Notes: generated by a model from the letters alone, not told the origin. 64,000 nt of DNA from Benincasa hispida (GCF_009727055.1 NC_052358.1:41963337-42027336); one strand, 5' to 3'; counted from the stretch's first letter, positions 33,759-46,099 are shown. Numbers and translations are program-made.

Positions 33759-35318
33759 TGTTTACCTCTGGTTTTTAAATGTATACACAAAGGAGCCAAG
33801 GGATAGGAGAAAAGGGGAAAATGTTGGAGGGAATGAACGACACTGAGTGAACTCTCACGAATATTTCCTTAAAATTTGAACACGCTCAAACAAATGTTTC
33901 AGCGCGCTTTTTTTTTCATTTCTTTTATAGCTCACTTCATCAATTGCAATCTTCAAAGGTATAAAAAGGACTATTTCTTGTAGTGGACTCATCTTCCCAT
34001 GTTGCGCAAGTTAGAAGGCATTGCCATTAATAGCTTAAACATATCTAATGTCATTTGATTAATAATAGGTGCATAGAAACGATGTAAATGAAGGTGAAGA
34101 TTGTAAATATGACAGAGAGTAATGATTAGTTCATTTCTTATAAATAAGACACATTGTAACCTACCATTGAAGTAGACAAAAATTCTCATTGCAACTTACC
34201 ATTGAGGTAGACAAAAATTCTCTCATCTCAACTCAACTTCACATCGGTTTTCACTTAATCATTACAACTATTCTCTTGCAACTATTTAACTTCTCTCTTG
34301 TTGAGAAGTTAATATGTATGGTGGCTACATACGGTAATTAGTAGATTGTCAATTAAAAAATAGCAATAGTGATAAAATTTTGCCAATTAAAAATAGCAAT
34401 AGTAATAAAATTTATCCAACTTATTGGTACTTGGATCTTCGTTCATTTTCGTTGTGGCCTCCTGTAGGCTTTGCTTTCGGTCCACTTCTTTCTATTTGGT
34501 CTTGCTTTATGAGCTAACTTGGGTAAGATATCTTTACACTGGTGTAGAGGCAAGCCTACCATACTTTGATGTCTAAGATAATACATGGAGTCTATAGTTA
34601 AGTTAAACTCACAGGAAGTAAGGTCAGAGCTCTCTTTGATTACTTATTCTCCCATTTGGGGTTGTCGAATGAGGCTATTTATAATGTCATTCCTCTAATA
34701 GTCGCTTGTGGTTACACATAACTTTGGTGATGCCAAAATATTTTGCAGCACTCGAGGTTATTGGGTACTAGATCGAGAATAGCTCGATTATTTTCAAGTC
34801 AACATATATTTACCTGCTCGACTTGTCGGTCCAAACTTCAAATTTCTAATTTTTTTTCTTTTGAAACACATGTTCTCCTATATTTGTTGGATTTAGACTC
34901 GTCCGTGGACTTTGGGCCTAACCCACAACTCTAAAGTTTATGATTCAAAATGATGTAATAAAAGAAATTAAGCCCAAATTTATAATGTGAACACACAAGA
35001 AAACTGAAGGTAGTAGGGGTAGGGCAAGAATATTGAGAAATCGTTGATAATGGCATAAAATTCCGTGCGCGCCCCAAGGCGTAAAATAGCGCAATCCAAT
35101 CGCTATCTTCCACCTCAGCGCGACGTTGTGCGCATTCCCCTTTCGCCGTAGAGGCCATTCCTGAACAGAGAGAGAGAGACGGAGCTAACAAATTCCGCCA
35201 TTTTCGTCTTCCTCCAAGCACCTTTCTGCACACTCACAGCGCTACACCAATCCATTTTCTTCCCTTGCATTTTTTATCCTCTCCCAATTCTGGCTATTCC
35301 CAATCCCTTCTCTTCCTC
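33759..35318. other. Spacer upstream of the ATXR5/6-like gene
   Basis: No gene is supported up to about 35000. A 43-bp direct repeat (ACCATTGA(A/G)GTAGACAAAAATTCTC) lies at 34150-34225. A second short repeat (AAATAGCAATAGT(G/A)ATAAAATTT) lies at about 34355-34415. The last 300 bases before the ATG are less AT-rich and pyrimidine-rich, and look like promoter and 5' UTR; no TATA box stands out. Confidence 0.45.
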
Positions 35319-38300
35319 ATGACTCCAGCTTTTTCCTCATCCGCCGCCGCCGCCCAGCGACTTATCCGCTGCAGCGCCTCGCTCCGTCGCACCCACGCCC
35401 CGCACCGACCCTCCTCGATGTCGTCTCCACCGAGGAAGATGAAGCCAATGACGGAGATAATGGCCAAGGCTAAGTATGTGGTTCTCGAACGGGAAGATTA
35501 CGACGACGTCAGGTGTGAGGAATGCGGCTCCGGCGACCGGGATGATGAGCTGCTGTTGTGCGATAAATGCGATAAGGGATTTCATATGAAATGCGTAAGT
35601 CCGATCGTCGTTAGGGTCCCGATTGGATCCTGGCTTTGCCCCAAATGCTCTGGCCAAAAAAGAGTAAGAAGTAAGGATACTCTCGAATTTGTTGATTCTC
35701 GATATTGATTCTGTTTTCCCCCCCTTCATTTGCTGTGGATTTCTTGTGGTGTGTAAGTTTTGGAATGTCAATGTGTTTGGATTCCTTTTCTCATTCTTTT
35801 GTTTCGCTTGTAGGCTTTTCTCAGAAGAAGATTATTGATTTTTTCAGAATTCAGAAATGTAAGGACGCAGAAGTCGCATATCTGTCTGCTCAAGGTAAGT
35901 TCTTCATTACAGTGTTCAAAATCGATATCCTCTTATGTTTGTATTATGATCTTGGTCATGATCGTGCTCCATCTTGTATTCATTTTTATATTTTATGCTA
36001 TTATCCTCAGAAAGTGCTCTTGAATTTCAAGCATTCGATCGATATAATAGTGGAGCTACTGGCAAATGAGTTTTTCTTCAATAATATTGGATAATTTATA
36101 ATATGATTTTTATAAATTTTGGTCAAATCACCATTCTTATTGTATATAGTTCCCATCACAGCGAAATTTAACTGTTTGAGTTTATTGCTATAGATATGAT
36201 TCTTCAAGTGAAATTCTATTGATATCCTGATGAATTCGAACAAGATGAAAAGTCACCTCATATTCTTCCTTATACTTTATATATATATATCAAGGTGTGC
36301 TAGGCATAAAATTTCTTAGTGGACATCAATGAGCCTTTAAATATCAAGGAGTTCACATAATTTTTGTGGTTACTTGAAATCTAGGTGCCTACTTTCCTAA
36401 CAAGGCTACATGCTGAACGTGTATGCTTTATAAGATGTGCTGTGAGAGCTAGCATTTCAGATAAGATAATTATGGAAATATTGATAAATAAAATCTTGTG
36501 ACATATATTTAGTGTGTCATTTCATACTCATATCATAATCATATATGTGGCGACTATACTAGATAATGTAGTAACATTTGTAGAATTTATATTCTTTAAC
36601 GTAGCTCAACTAGTGAAGGCATTGCAATTACAAGCAAAATGTCAGAGATTTGAATCCCACCCTCCACACCATCATGTGTTATTGAATTAAAAAAGAAAAA
36701 AAGAAGAAAAAAAAGAAGAAAAAAATCTTCCTGAACTACTTGTAATTATTTCTGACGAATTTTTCTTTTAAATTAAGACCATTTGACAGCAATAAATCAT
36801 CTAGAAGTTCTCTCTCGAAACTTTGATGTACCAAACGTGGTCTTGTGAAGTGATCCTTTCATTTTGGTATTCTATGAGATTTCTGGATTTGAGACCATTT
36901 GGCATTAAAATTTAGATCTTTAAGTTTTCTGCTGAAACTTTTCTACACCATAGTTGTTTCTGAAACGATCATTCCATGTTGGTCGGTTTTATTTTAATAT
37001 TCCTTGAATCTAAAGTTATTCATGGTTTCATCATTTTAATATTAAACAAATGGCATCATGAACTGAAGCTATAAAGCGTAGGAGACGATTACGGTCATTG
37101 GTGTGGCAGAAGAAGAAGAGAAGATTACTTCCATTTCTTCCAAGTGAAGATCCTGATCGCAGATTGAAACAGATGGGTTCACTTGCTACAGCTTTAACAA
37201 CATTGCAAATGGAGTTTAGTGATGATTTGACTTACATGCCGGGCATGGCTTCGAGGTCTGCTAATCAGGCAGAGTTTGAAGATGGTGGAATGCAGGTTTA
37301 AAATCTTGGAACCATTTGGAAACATTTTCTAATTGGAATCAATTTTGTTTTTAATAATGGAATGGTCATGGATTATGATAACCGTGCCTTCTATTTTAGG
37401 TTCTTTCCAAAGAGGATACTGAGACCTTGGAACTCTGCAGAGCCATGAGCAGAAGAGGCGAATGTCCTCCCCTTTTGGTTGTTTTTGATTCATGTGAAGG
37501 GTAACTTTATCTTGAACATGTTAACCATATTGCCATTTGCTTCCAACCTCTATATTGAGTAGGTCCATGCTCAATTTATGATGTAGTTTTACGGTAGAAG
37601 CTGATGATCAAATTAAGGATATGACATTTATCGCTGAATATGCTGGTGACGTGGATTATCTTAAGAACCGTGAACACGATGATTGTGATAGTATGATGAC
37701 CCTTCTTTCAGCAAAAGATCCATCTAGAAGTCTTGTCATCTGCCCTGACACACGTGGGAACATCGCTCGGTTTATTAATGGAATAAATAATCATTCTCCG
37801 TGAGTTGGCCAAGTCTATGATATTTTACATATTTATATAGTCGTTCAATCATATCAGCCTTTTCTATGAAGAAAAAAACTAACTTATTCACGTATCCAAT
37901 TAGTGCATCTCAAGGCCACATATTTGAGTACTAGTTAGAACTATTTTCTTAGAACTTTCATCGTATGTTTAGTTTTTTTTCCTCTTTTACTTTTATCCAA
38001 TGTTTGTGAGAATCAAATTCATGATGCTCAAAACATATGCTTCATTTTACATACTTACAAATACAAGTAGTGCGCATATACTTCATTTTACATATTATAC
38101 ATTACACATATTTACATATACTTTACCTAATGTTTCAAAGCCTACTGCATTTTAAATATTTATATGTTGTTCGATCATATCAGCCTTTTCTATAAACTCA
38201 AGGCCACATATTGATTACTAGTCATCTAGAACTATTTTCTTAGAACTTTCGTTGTATGTTTAGTTTTTTTTTTTCCTTTTTTCCTTTATCTAATGTAATG

Positions 38301-38515
38301 TTTGTGAGAATCAAATTCATGATGCTCAAAACATATACTTCATCTTTTTGTGCAGAGAAGGTAAGAAGAAACAGAACTGTAAATGTGTGAGATACAATGT
38401 AAACGGTGAATGCCGGGTCATTTTGGTCGCTATTCGAGATATTGCTAAAGGGGAGAGGCTATATTATGACTACAATGGATATGAGTATGAGTACCCTACT
38501 CATCATTTCGTCTGA
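35319..38515 (+). CDS. Histone H3K27 monomethyltransferase, ATXR5/ATXR6 type (PHD-SET)
   Basis: ATXR5/6 place H3K27me1 on newly made nucleosomes during replication and help silence heterochromatin. Exons read: 35319-35670, 35814-35894, 37069-37295, 37400-37500, 37587-37799 and 38356-38515. All have GT..AG borders, and the joined frame is 1134 bases (377 residues), close to Arabidopsis ATXR5 (379). The PHD finger spans residues 65-112 (C66, C69, C81, C84, H89, C92, C107, C110). Exon 2 starts with a PCNA-binding PIP box, QKKIIDFF (about 121-128). The C-terminal SET domain shows YVPGM-like YMPGMASRSANQ, FIAEYAGDVDY, FINGINNHSP and GERLYYDYNGY. The Ser/Arg-rich N-terminus could act as a plastid transit peptide, as reported for ATXR5. 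The TTG-initiated extension upstream is not used. No break is visible, so the gene is probably functional. ATXR5 versus ATXR6 is not settled. Confidence 0.95.
36600..36727 (+). repeat. tRNA-derived SINE in intron 2 of the ATXR5/6-like gene
   Basis: TAGCTCAACTAGTGAAGG (36602-36619) fits a pol III A box and GATTTGAATCC (36647-36657) a B box. A short body and a long A/G-rich tail (36690-36727) follow. The orientation is the same as the host gene. It lies in the 1174-bp intron between exons 2 and 3, far from both splice sites. Confidence 0.65.
37826..38345 (+). repeat. Duplicated block in intron 5 of the ATXR5/6-like gene
   Basis: About 37826-38046 and 38153-38345 are two diverged copies. Both contain ATCATATCAGCCTTTTCTAT, CTCAAGGCCACATAT, AACTATTTTCTTAGAAC and TTGTGAGAATCAAATTCATG. 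The second copy ends just before the exon 6 acceptor TGTGCAG at 38355. Confidence 0.8.
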
Positions 38516-41262
38516 GAATTTGTTAGGATACTTCTAACAGTTATGGGATTTGATTTTTCCCATACATTTTTTTCTCCATTCTTTCTTCGGAATCTTGTTG
38601 CAAAGTCAACAGTTTTTGCTGATTCTATCAGAGTAATTTCTATTTAATTCCCTAGGCCAAGGCCGAGGCTGAGGCCAGGACCGGGCCAGGAGGGAGGGTG
38701 GGGGTAGGAATGCAGATTTTTCCTGAGTTTTGGTAGGTAGAGTAGGACAAAACTCAGGGGTCCTAGAAGTTCATCTGTTGGGTATATGTATTGTAATACA
38801 ATGCTCAGATAAAGTGTTTTCAATTTTTAAGGAAAAGTGATACTTATTTTCTACTTTTCTCCCATTAAGTTTCTTTGATCCATTTAAGTGATTTTTTATT
38901 TATTTTTTTTTACCTTTCATCCTCATAAGCCATTACATAGAAATGCAATACTCTGCCATGTATTTTGCTCTAAAATTTGAAAGACAGCCTATATAAACTG
39001 TCAAAATCATTGGAAATAAAATAAGCGAAAAGGAAGAAAAATGGCATTCACTAGATACTTTCTGTTGGTGAATTCCATCATAGATAGATAGTGTTGAAAT
39101 ATGAATCTTCCTATTGATGCATCAAATTCTTACAACTTAGATTGAGCCTTGGCTGCAGATATTGCAGACATTTGTACTTTGTAAAGATGTATTTTCTTTT
39201 TTTTCTTGCTGATTGAAATCCTATAATGAATTTTCAAGTCGGAATAATCTTAAAGCCAAGTTGGCAAATCGTAAACTTTCAATAAGTTTTCTTGTTCTTG
39301 TTGAGGATCCCATATCAGAAAATAGAGATCTCACAATCTATATAAGATGTATAAGTCACTTTCCTCATTGTCAATTAATTTTGAGATGAAACTTTTTGTT
39401 TATCTAGTATGGTTATTGATGTTCAAATAGAGATATTTGGCCAGGAAAAAAAAATCTAATCCAAGAATAGTAAATCTAAAAAGCTATGTTGAAAAAATAG
39501 AGAAGCATCACATTCTTGATTAGATACCTGAATTATTTCTCTCGTTGTCAATTGGTTTTGAAATGAAATTCAATGTTTAATCATTCTTCCTGTATATTTA
39601 AATTTAGTCTTGGAAGTAGACCAGTTACATGATTGAAGAGAGTTTAGATGAAAGTTCATAAAAGTGCCTTGTGTGAAAGAACATTCATTCAAAATTGAGG
39701 GACCAAAGGACTTGATTAAAGGGAAAAAACAAAGGAGTTGCCCTTATTTGAAGAAACCTTCATTCAAAATGGGGGACCAAAGGTTTGTAGCTAAGAAAAA
39801 AACCAAGCCAATTCTATTTAAATTGCATTTTTAGTCCTTGTTAGTTATGAAGCTTTCTAAAGTTTCAATTTCACCCATATTTTCTTTGATTAATTATCTC
39901 TAAGATTCTTTATACTTTTCAATTGTGATTTTATTTAGCTTAAATTCCATGTTTTCCCTAACATTTTGTGCATTGTGTCTATATATTAAAAAAAATATGG
40001 AGTTACATCTTTAAATTTTGAATCATACTTATTTTTGGTCTATGTTGTTAGCACTAGGTAAGAAAAACTAATGCTTTTTATTTTTTGAATATATAAGAAA
40101 TACTAATGTTACACTCTATTATGAAGAAATTTTAATAACCAGGTTCAACTTACTCTTAATCCTATATATGGAAAAAATCGTCTCTTGAGTTTTCAAACTC
40201 AATAATCCACCTCTAAGGTTGTTTTAATTCCACTAGTAATTCTCTTTTTCGTTAATTCCAAAAAATAATCGAATCGCGAAATCATGAATTGAGAGTGAGG
40301 GGTAATACTGTTAAGAATAGTTTTGGGGAAAAAAAATGACAATTGAGATTAGATAAGTTTAGAGACATTCAAATTACAAAAAGAGCGACATCTAGATCAA
40401 AAATTAATACTTCAAAATCCAAATGAGACAGAAAAAAAGAGAATAGGTTCGAGGCATGATCCGAATAAAGTATATCATCAAATGAAGCATGATCGATACA
40501 TGTTCTAATCAAATGGATTGGAGGGTTAATCTAATACAACACCAAATTTTGATTTGGATGCCCTAGATCAGACTCCATATTGTTATAACAAGTTTAAGAA
40601 ATTATTATATTAAAAATACATATATATATATATATATATATTCCAAAGCTTATCATGTAAGTATGTAAGTGGGGCAGTTCTTGTGAGGGCCAAGGAAAGA
40701 TTTTGATGAGAAACCTAAAACCAACAAAAGAAGACAAAAAGAAAGCACAAAATATATCTAAAGGTGGTGTAGCTAAGGTAGCACATTGTATCAAAGCCTT
40801 ATTAACTTGTTGGTGTCTCTTCTTTCTTCTTTTGACACCTCACCCCTTGTCCTTTTCAAACAGTGTCTTCTAATCAAACAAAAGATAAGAATATATGTAT
40901 ATTTTTTTCTTTTTCTACCCATTTTTTTTTCTCATTTACCAAAACCTCCATGATTTATCTTTCCATGTCCATGACCTCATGCATCTCCCTTTCTTTCTCT
41001 CTCTACGTATATTAAATTTAGAAATTTAGTCCCTATAACTTAAAAATATTAAAAAAAACTTATGTATACCAACTGCACTCATCTCTTGTATAATTAAAAA
41101 ATATGTAGTATTTTCAAAGAATTATAAATATAGCAAAATCTATCCATGATAGAATTCTATTACAGATGGCTAGCAATATGATTTATCGTTTTTAAAAGAA
41201 AAATCAAAATCTTATTGTAACTACAAAAATTACTTTTGCAAATAGTTTAGATCTGATGAACT
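38516..41262. other. Intergenic DNA between the ATXR5/6-like and DUF506 genes
   Basis: It starts with the ATXR5/6 3' UTR and a purine/G-rich patch (38655-38710). A phrase with TTCATTCAAAAT(T/G)G(A/G)GGGACCAAAGG occurs twice near 39685 and 39757. A TA microsatellite lies at 40617-40641. No further gene is supported. Confidence 0.5.
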
Positions 41263-41273
41263 CTATATATTAG
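41263..41273 (+). promoter_or_regulatory. Candidate TATA box of the DUF506 gene
   Basis: CTATATATTAG lies about 180 bases upstream of the ATG at 41444. It is followed by a pyrimidine-rich leader with CTCTCTCC, a plausible 5' UTR. The call rests on position and wording only. Confidence 0.4.
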
Positions 41274-41443
41274 ACTTGTTATTTCCACACCCACCGCCAT
41301 AACCCAAAATCCAAATTTTCTCTCTCCAAAAACTTATTAAAACCACTCTCTTTCCTCATAGATTCCTTGCACCTTACTAGTTAAGTTCTTGGGAGCTCCT
41401 AGGGAGAGAGAAAAAAGATAGATAATTTTGGAGTGAAAAGAAT

Positions 41444-42504
41444 ATGGCAAGTTTGGAGGAGGAAAAATTAGTTCAAATGGTTGATGATTTTATTGAATCA
41501 GCTGATCATACACCGAGTTCTTGTTCTTTTGCTAATTCTTCAAATTCTCTTCCTCTCAATTCCAAATCCCATTATTTTCTCAGCTTAAAGGTATGTATGT
41601 ATGTATGTATGTATATATGGATATATGTACACAATTTTTTTTTAAAAAAAATTCTAAAGGTTGGTTTTATTGTGTAGGAGATTCTGGGGAGTGGAATAAA
41701 GGCAGAAGGAGAGGTGGGTGAGACAGTGATGAAGCACTTGAGAAGCTGGAAAAGTGATTCTCCCAAAACCACTAGCAGCCTCAAGAAATGGCTTGTGATG
41801 AAGCTGAAAATGGACGGCTATGATTCTTCTGATCTTTGTCATACCTCTTGGGTCACTTCCATGGGCTGCCCAGCAGGTGAGATTATCAGTCTCTTTCAGA
41901 TGAACAACACTTCTAATCTTTTCCTCAATCATATAATATATCATTTTACCCCTATTGTTTAGAATTTGATCAATTTTAAGCCCCTGTATTTATCTAATTT
42001 GAAAGTAGAATGTAATTTTGTTTTAATGTTGGGTATTTTGAATGTAATATAGGGGATTATGAATACATAGAGATGAAAGTGAAGGATGAGTATGGAAGTA
42101 GAAAAAGGGTAATAATAGACATAGAGTTCAAAGCTCAATTTGAAGTAGCAAGAGCAACAGAAGAGTACAAGCAGCTCACAGAAGCACTTCCAACAGTGTT
42201 TGTAGGAAGTGAAGAGAGGGTTAAGAGAATAATCTCAGTTTTATGTTCAGCAGCCAAACAGTCCCTTAAGGAGAGTGGGCTCCACATTCCCCCTTGGAGA
42301 ACCTCCACTTACATGCATTGCAAATGGCTGCACCGCTCTCACTCTATCTCTAATAATAATAATAATCATAAAGAAACAAATAATAATTTCATAAATAACA
42401 AATATTGGAAGCCTCCAATGGTGAAGCCAATTTCAAGAAGGGTTTGGGGTGGTGCCTCTGCCTTGTCCACTCAATTTTCTAATATGAGTATTAATTGCTG
42501 CTAA
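41444..42504 (+). CDS. DUF506 (PDDEXK_6-like) protein
   Basis: Plant DUF506 proteins carry a PDDEXK nuclease-like fold without proven nuclease activity; some Arabidopsis members are linked to phosphate or root-hair responses. Three exons read 41444-41590, 41678-41876 and 42053-42504, with GT..AG borders, giving 798 bases (265 residues). The N-terminus is MASLEEEKLVQMVDDFIES. The conserved core includes VMKHLRSWK, LKKWLVMKLKMDGYDSSDLC, YEYIEMKV and the family block RVIIDIEFKAQFEVARAT.EY (D and E/K in acidic-hydrophobic context). LPTVFVGSEERVKRIISVLC and SGLHIPPWRTSTYMHCKW follow. An asparagine-rich insert (SNNNNNHKETNNN) lies near the C-terminus. No damage is visible. Intron 1 contains a GTAT microsatellite directly after the donor site. 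The molecular role is unknown. Confidence 0.93.
41589..41615 (+). repeat. (GTAT)n microsatellite at the intron 1 donor
   Basis: Tandem GTAT repeats begin with the splice donor itself (AAAG then GTATGTATGTATGTATG), so several register-shifted GT sites lie next to the exon. Confidence 0.8.
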
Positions 42505-42990
42505 TTATTCTTAATTAAACTACATCATCATATTTGTTTGTTTCATCATTTTGTAAGATTATGCTTATTAATGATTTGGGTGAAATATAAATGGTTATGA
42601 AAACCAAATTTAAATATTCTAATTTTGTTCACTAATAATGAGTTTCTCAATTCAAACTAATGGGGCCATTTAAGTCTTCAGTGAATTTTTCATAATTAGA
42701 GTGGAGTCTCTAATTAGGGCTAGGTTTTGGAGTTTTTGTGGAGGAGGTTACAATTCACCATGTTTGTAGGAATCATATAATATAATAGGATTAATGGTAA
42801 GAGATAATAAGAGGTGGGGTTGTTCAAATAATTAAGGCCTGTATGGTTGAGTTTTTGTTATGGTGTTTGATGCATTAAAATTTACCGTAATCTATCAATT
42901 TGATGAAGTTTAATTTATAATATGATATGATATTCGAATATGTGTCCGAATTGTAGTACAAAATCATCTCCAAAAATCTCGGTAATTGAT
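42505..42990. other. 3' flank of the DUF506 gene
   Basis: This is AT-rich sequence with probable 3' UTR (AATAATGAG, AAATATAAATGG). No gene is supported. Confidence 0.4.
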
Positions 42991-42995
42991 AGAAA

Positions 42996-43052
42996 CGGAA
43001 AGAGAGGGATTCGAACCCTCAGTACAAAAAACTTGTACAACGGATTAGCAAT
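42996..43052 (-). pseudogene. Plastid-like trnS-GCU fragment (3' part)
   Basis: On the minus strand, 43052-42996 reads ATTGCTAATCCGTTGTAC, a GTAC-rich variable arm, GAGGGTTCGAATCCCTC and CTTTCCG. This matches the anticodon arm (GCT), variable arm, T arm and acceptor 3' side of plastid tRNA-Ser(GCU), about 57 of 88 bases. The D arm and 5' acceptor are missing, so it cannot be a working tRNA. Confidence 0.7.
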
Positions 43053-43101
43053 ACCTCCCCCCAAAACCGTATAAAAAGTTTTCTCCTCGTACAGCTCGAG
43101 G
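43053..43101 (-). pseudogene. Group II intron domain V-like scrap fused to the trnS fragment
   Basis: On the minus strand the bases read GAGCTGTACGAGGAGAAAAC, a short loop, TATACGGTTTTGGGGGG. This resembles the domain V hairpin and 3' end of organellar group II introns (usual GAGCCGTATGAGG..GAAA...TACGGTT). It joins trnS-like sequence at 43052 without the missing tRNA half, so the two organellar pieces are rearranged. Confidence 0.5.
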
Positions 43102-43318
43102 AAATTCAAAGTTATGTATATATCTTATCCACATAGTCGCTCATTGAAGAACGAAAAATTTGATGTTTGGATTTTTCAAAACTTCTTGTGTTCGAACTTT
43201 TTTTATAATTGGAAATGGAGATTTTTACTTGTTGAATATTCTACAAAGGTGCTAAGATAGTTGATAAAATTAAATTTACAGTCTCAATCTAAGTATGTAT
43301 AGCTTAGGTAATCTTTAT

Positions 43319-43514
43319 TGGCTGACCTAATGGTAAATATGGGAGCATGACCTTGATAAAAGACTAAGGGATGATGAGTTCAATCTATGGTGGTCATCTA
43401 GCTAGGATTTAATATCTTACGAGTTTTTCTTGATATTCAACACCAACAGATTGTCTCTTGAGACATTGGTCGAGGTATACATAAACTAGTCTGGACATTT
43501 AGGGATAAAAAAAA
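43319..43514 (+). repeat. tRNA-derived SINE
   Basis: TGACCTAATGGTAAA (43323-43337) fits an A box and GAGTTCAATCTATGG (43376-43390) a B box. The body includes GGATTTAATATC and GTCGAGGTATACATAAACTAGTCTGGAC and ends in an A-run (43506-43513). The layout matches plant SINEs of about 200 bp. Confidence 0.65.
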
Positions 43515-45920
43515 TGGTATAGCTTAGGTTAAGATATATAATCTTGAATAAAAATCACAGATTTAAATCCTCTCATATTCACTTGTTAAACTAAACAAAA
43601 ATAATTAAAAATAAATTTACAATAACTTATCCACTTAAACTCTTGAGTCGATGATTTGATTTAACAAGTTTTCTAGTGTTTTTTTTTTTTTTTACTCGAG
43701 TTGAGAGTTGATCTTGTTCTTGTTTAAGCCTTTTGATTCCTTTAGTTAATTTTATATAATTGCCAGTTTAGTTTCCTCATTTTTGTAATTTTAAATACCG
43801 TTTTGATCTCTATATTTTGAACTTTATTCTACTTTAGATCTTTTTATACTTTTAAATGTACAATTTTAATCTTTATATTTTCAATAAATCTTAAAATTAA
43901 TCCTTACAGGTAGTAAATTAAATTCAAAATTTTTGAAACTATAAAAACTAAATTTAAAATTTATTAAAAATACATGAACTAAAATTTGAGTACTACATCA
44001 GCGAAAATGAAATATAACTAGAACAAGATAGTATTTTAGAAAAAAAAAACATATTAAAAAAAAGTATAAAATAGTTATTCGCCTCTAGATTTTTTAATCC
44101 CATGTTTTGTATCATATACTAGAGACCCACCTAATTTAAAAAGGTTTTTTTATTATTATTATTATCATTATTTTGACAAAACCTAATTTAAAGAAAAATT
44201 GGGGTTTGGATGGAAATGAAAATTGGCCAAGAATGAAAAACACAAGAATCACAAGATATATATCTACATTGCATGACTCAGCATGTATTTCTTTTCCTAA
44301 GGTTGGAAATATTTTTAGTATAATCTGTCTTTATCATCAAGTGAGACACAATTTTAATATTATATTTAAATTCACTTCCATAAGATATATAAATTAATTG
44401 TTTCTTTTAATACATTTTTAAAGAAGTATTAGATTCTGATTTGATGACACTTTTTATTTATGCCTTTTAATCATGGAGAAAGAAAAGAAGTGTTGGCAAT
44501 TAAAACTACTTGGACCTTTATTATGTTTTTATTTTTTATTTTTTACTTTCCAAAATTACTTTTTAGTCCAATTAAAAATACACTATTAAAAGTTAAGCTA
44601 ATTAAAACTTTTGTAATTTTAATTGTCCAAATTGATCAATTTCATTTCAATTAGAAAACACACATGTGAATAAGTTTTTAAAAATATTATGTAGAACTAA
44701 AGAGTAAGAGACACTTTTATTTCCTTGAAAAAATAAAAAACAAAGTAATAATCGAGATTGATTTTAATATTTAATTTATTAAAAATATATGAATTAAATA
44801 TCAATACTTCAAAGTACAAAGATTAAAATAAAACAAAGGTTATAATATAGAAAAAAAAATGCTTCAATAAAAAAAAATAATGTTATAATCTGAATTATTC
44901 ATTATTTATAACAATAATGTATAATCTACCTTATAGATTTGTGAGATAGTGGATAAATTTTGTTTTGATAATGATATCCCCTTATTAAAAAAGTATGGAT
45001 AATTAAGAAATTTTAAATAAGGTTGAAATTGTTTCAAGTAAATAGTGTTTCTTTCATCATAGTACTTTCAAAGTCTTGATAATCCAAATTCATTAAAAAA
45101 AAAAAAGAAAAAAAAAAACTAGAGATTCAAGTCTGTTTACCTTTAAAAATGAAGCTACTAATATGATAACTATAATTTTTATAATGTTATAAATAGAATA
45201 ATAATGATGTTAATTAATGCATCACTAGGAGTAGTTGAATATTTAAATATAAATACACTAAAGCCCTAAAAATTAAAAGATAAATAAATAAATAAAACTC
45301 AAAAGGACAACAAATTAAATTTGTTCTTATCGTCAATTTTTTGTCTATTTTTTTGAAAGTAGGCCCTTTAATCTTTATGGATGTCATTTTGGGGCCAACT
45401 AATACTTACAAAAAAAAAAATAGCTTCTCAGTTTTTTGGGGAAGGTCACGCCAAAATATTACCAAACAAATTATTTTTCTGAAAATAAAGCAATTGTTCA
45501 ATGTGGAAAATTTATATAATTCACTTTTCTTCGGATAATTTAAAGGAAAAGACAATCCACAATCAGCCATATTTTCTGTACATAAAGTTAAGGCCTCTGT
45601 TTCTTAGTTTTTAGTTACCAATTTTCACCCTAGTCTAGGATAATTATTTGGTTTTTGTTGTCAATTTGAGGAGAAAATGAGACACAACGGAAATACGGAT
45701 ATTAAAAAATATAATATTAAAATAATATATAAACAAATAAAATAAAATAACTAAATAAGATTCTTTGAGGATGTTTTGCCCTCGCTCACATGTCTTACTA
45801 AAAAAATTTTTAGGAGGTCACCTCTTAAATTATTGATTGACCTAAAAATTTAAGCTGATGGGTGAAGAAAAATTTTATATGATATTATCTAACCCTTCCC
45901 CTCACATGTGAGTTGAAATA
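43515..45920. other. AT-rich intergenic DNA
   Basis: No gene is supported. Another tRNA-like scrap (CAGATTTAAATCCTCT as B box) may lie at 43525-43585. Long A/T tracts occur near 43681 and 45093. Two related stretches containing AAATTTATTAAAAATA(C/T)ATGAA(C/T)TAAA, at about 43950 and 44770, look like copies of one dispersed AT-rich repeat. Confidence 0.45.
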
Positions 45921-46099
45921 TGTCACTACAAGAATTTTGGTTTTTTCCGACGAAACTTTTTCCGAGCTAGAAAAAAAACCATCGGGAGAGCTCATTTTCC
46001 CGACGCCTTTAATCTCCCAACAAAAATTTGAATAGCGTCGAGACAAATTAGCTCTCCCAATGCCGTTCTCTTGGACCGTCGGCATAAACCACGTTAGAA

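Noticed and set aside
35265..35318. Upstream start for the ATXR5/6-like gene at 35265
   Set aside because: The codon is TTG; the first ATG in frame is 35319, which already gives family length.
35337..35771. 144-residue minus-strand frame over exon 1 of the ATXR5/6-like gene
   Set aside because: It is antisense to a conserved PHD exon and has no recognisable domain.
42996..43052. Functional nuclear tRNA gene
   Set aside because: The 5' acceptor strand and D arm are missing, and the sequence is plastid-type.
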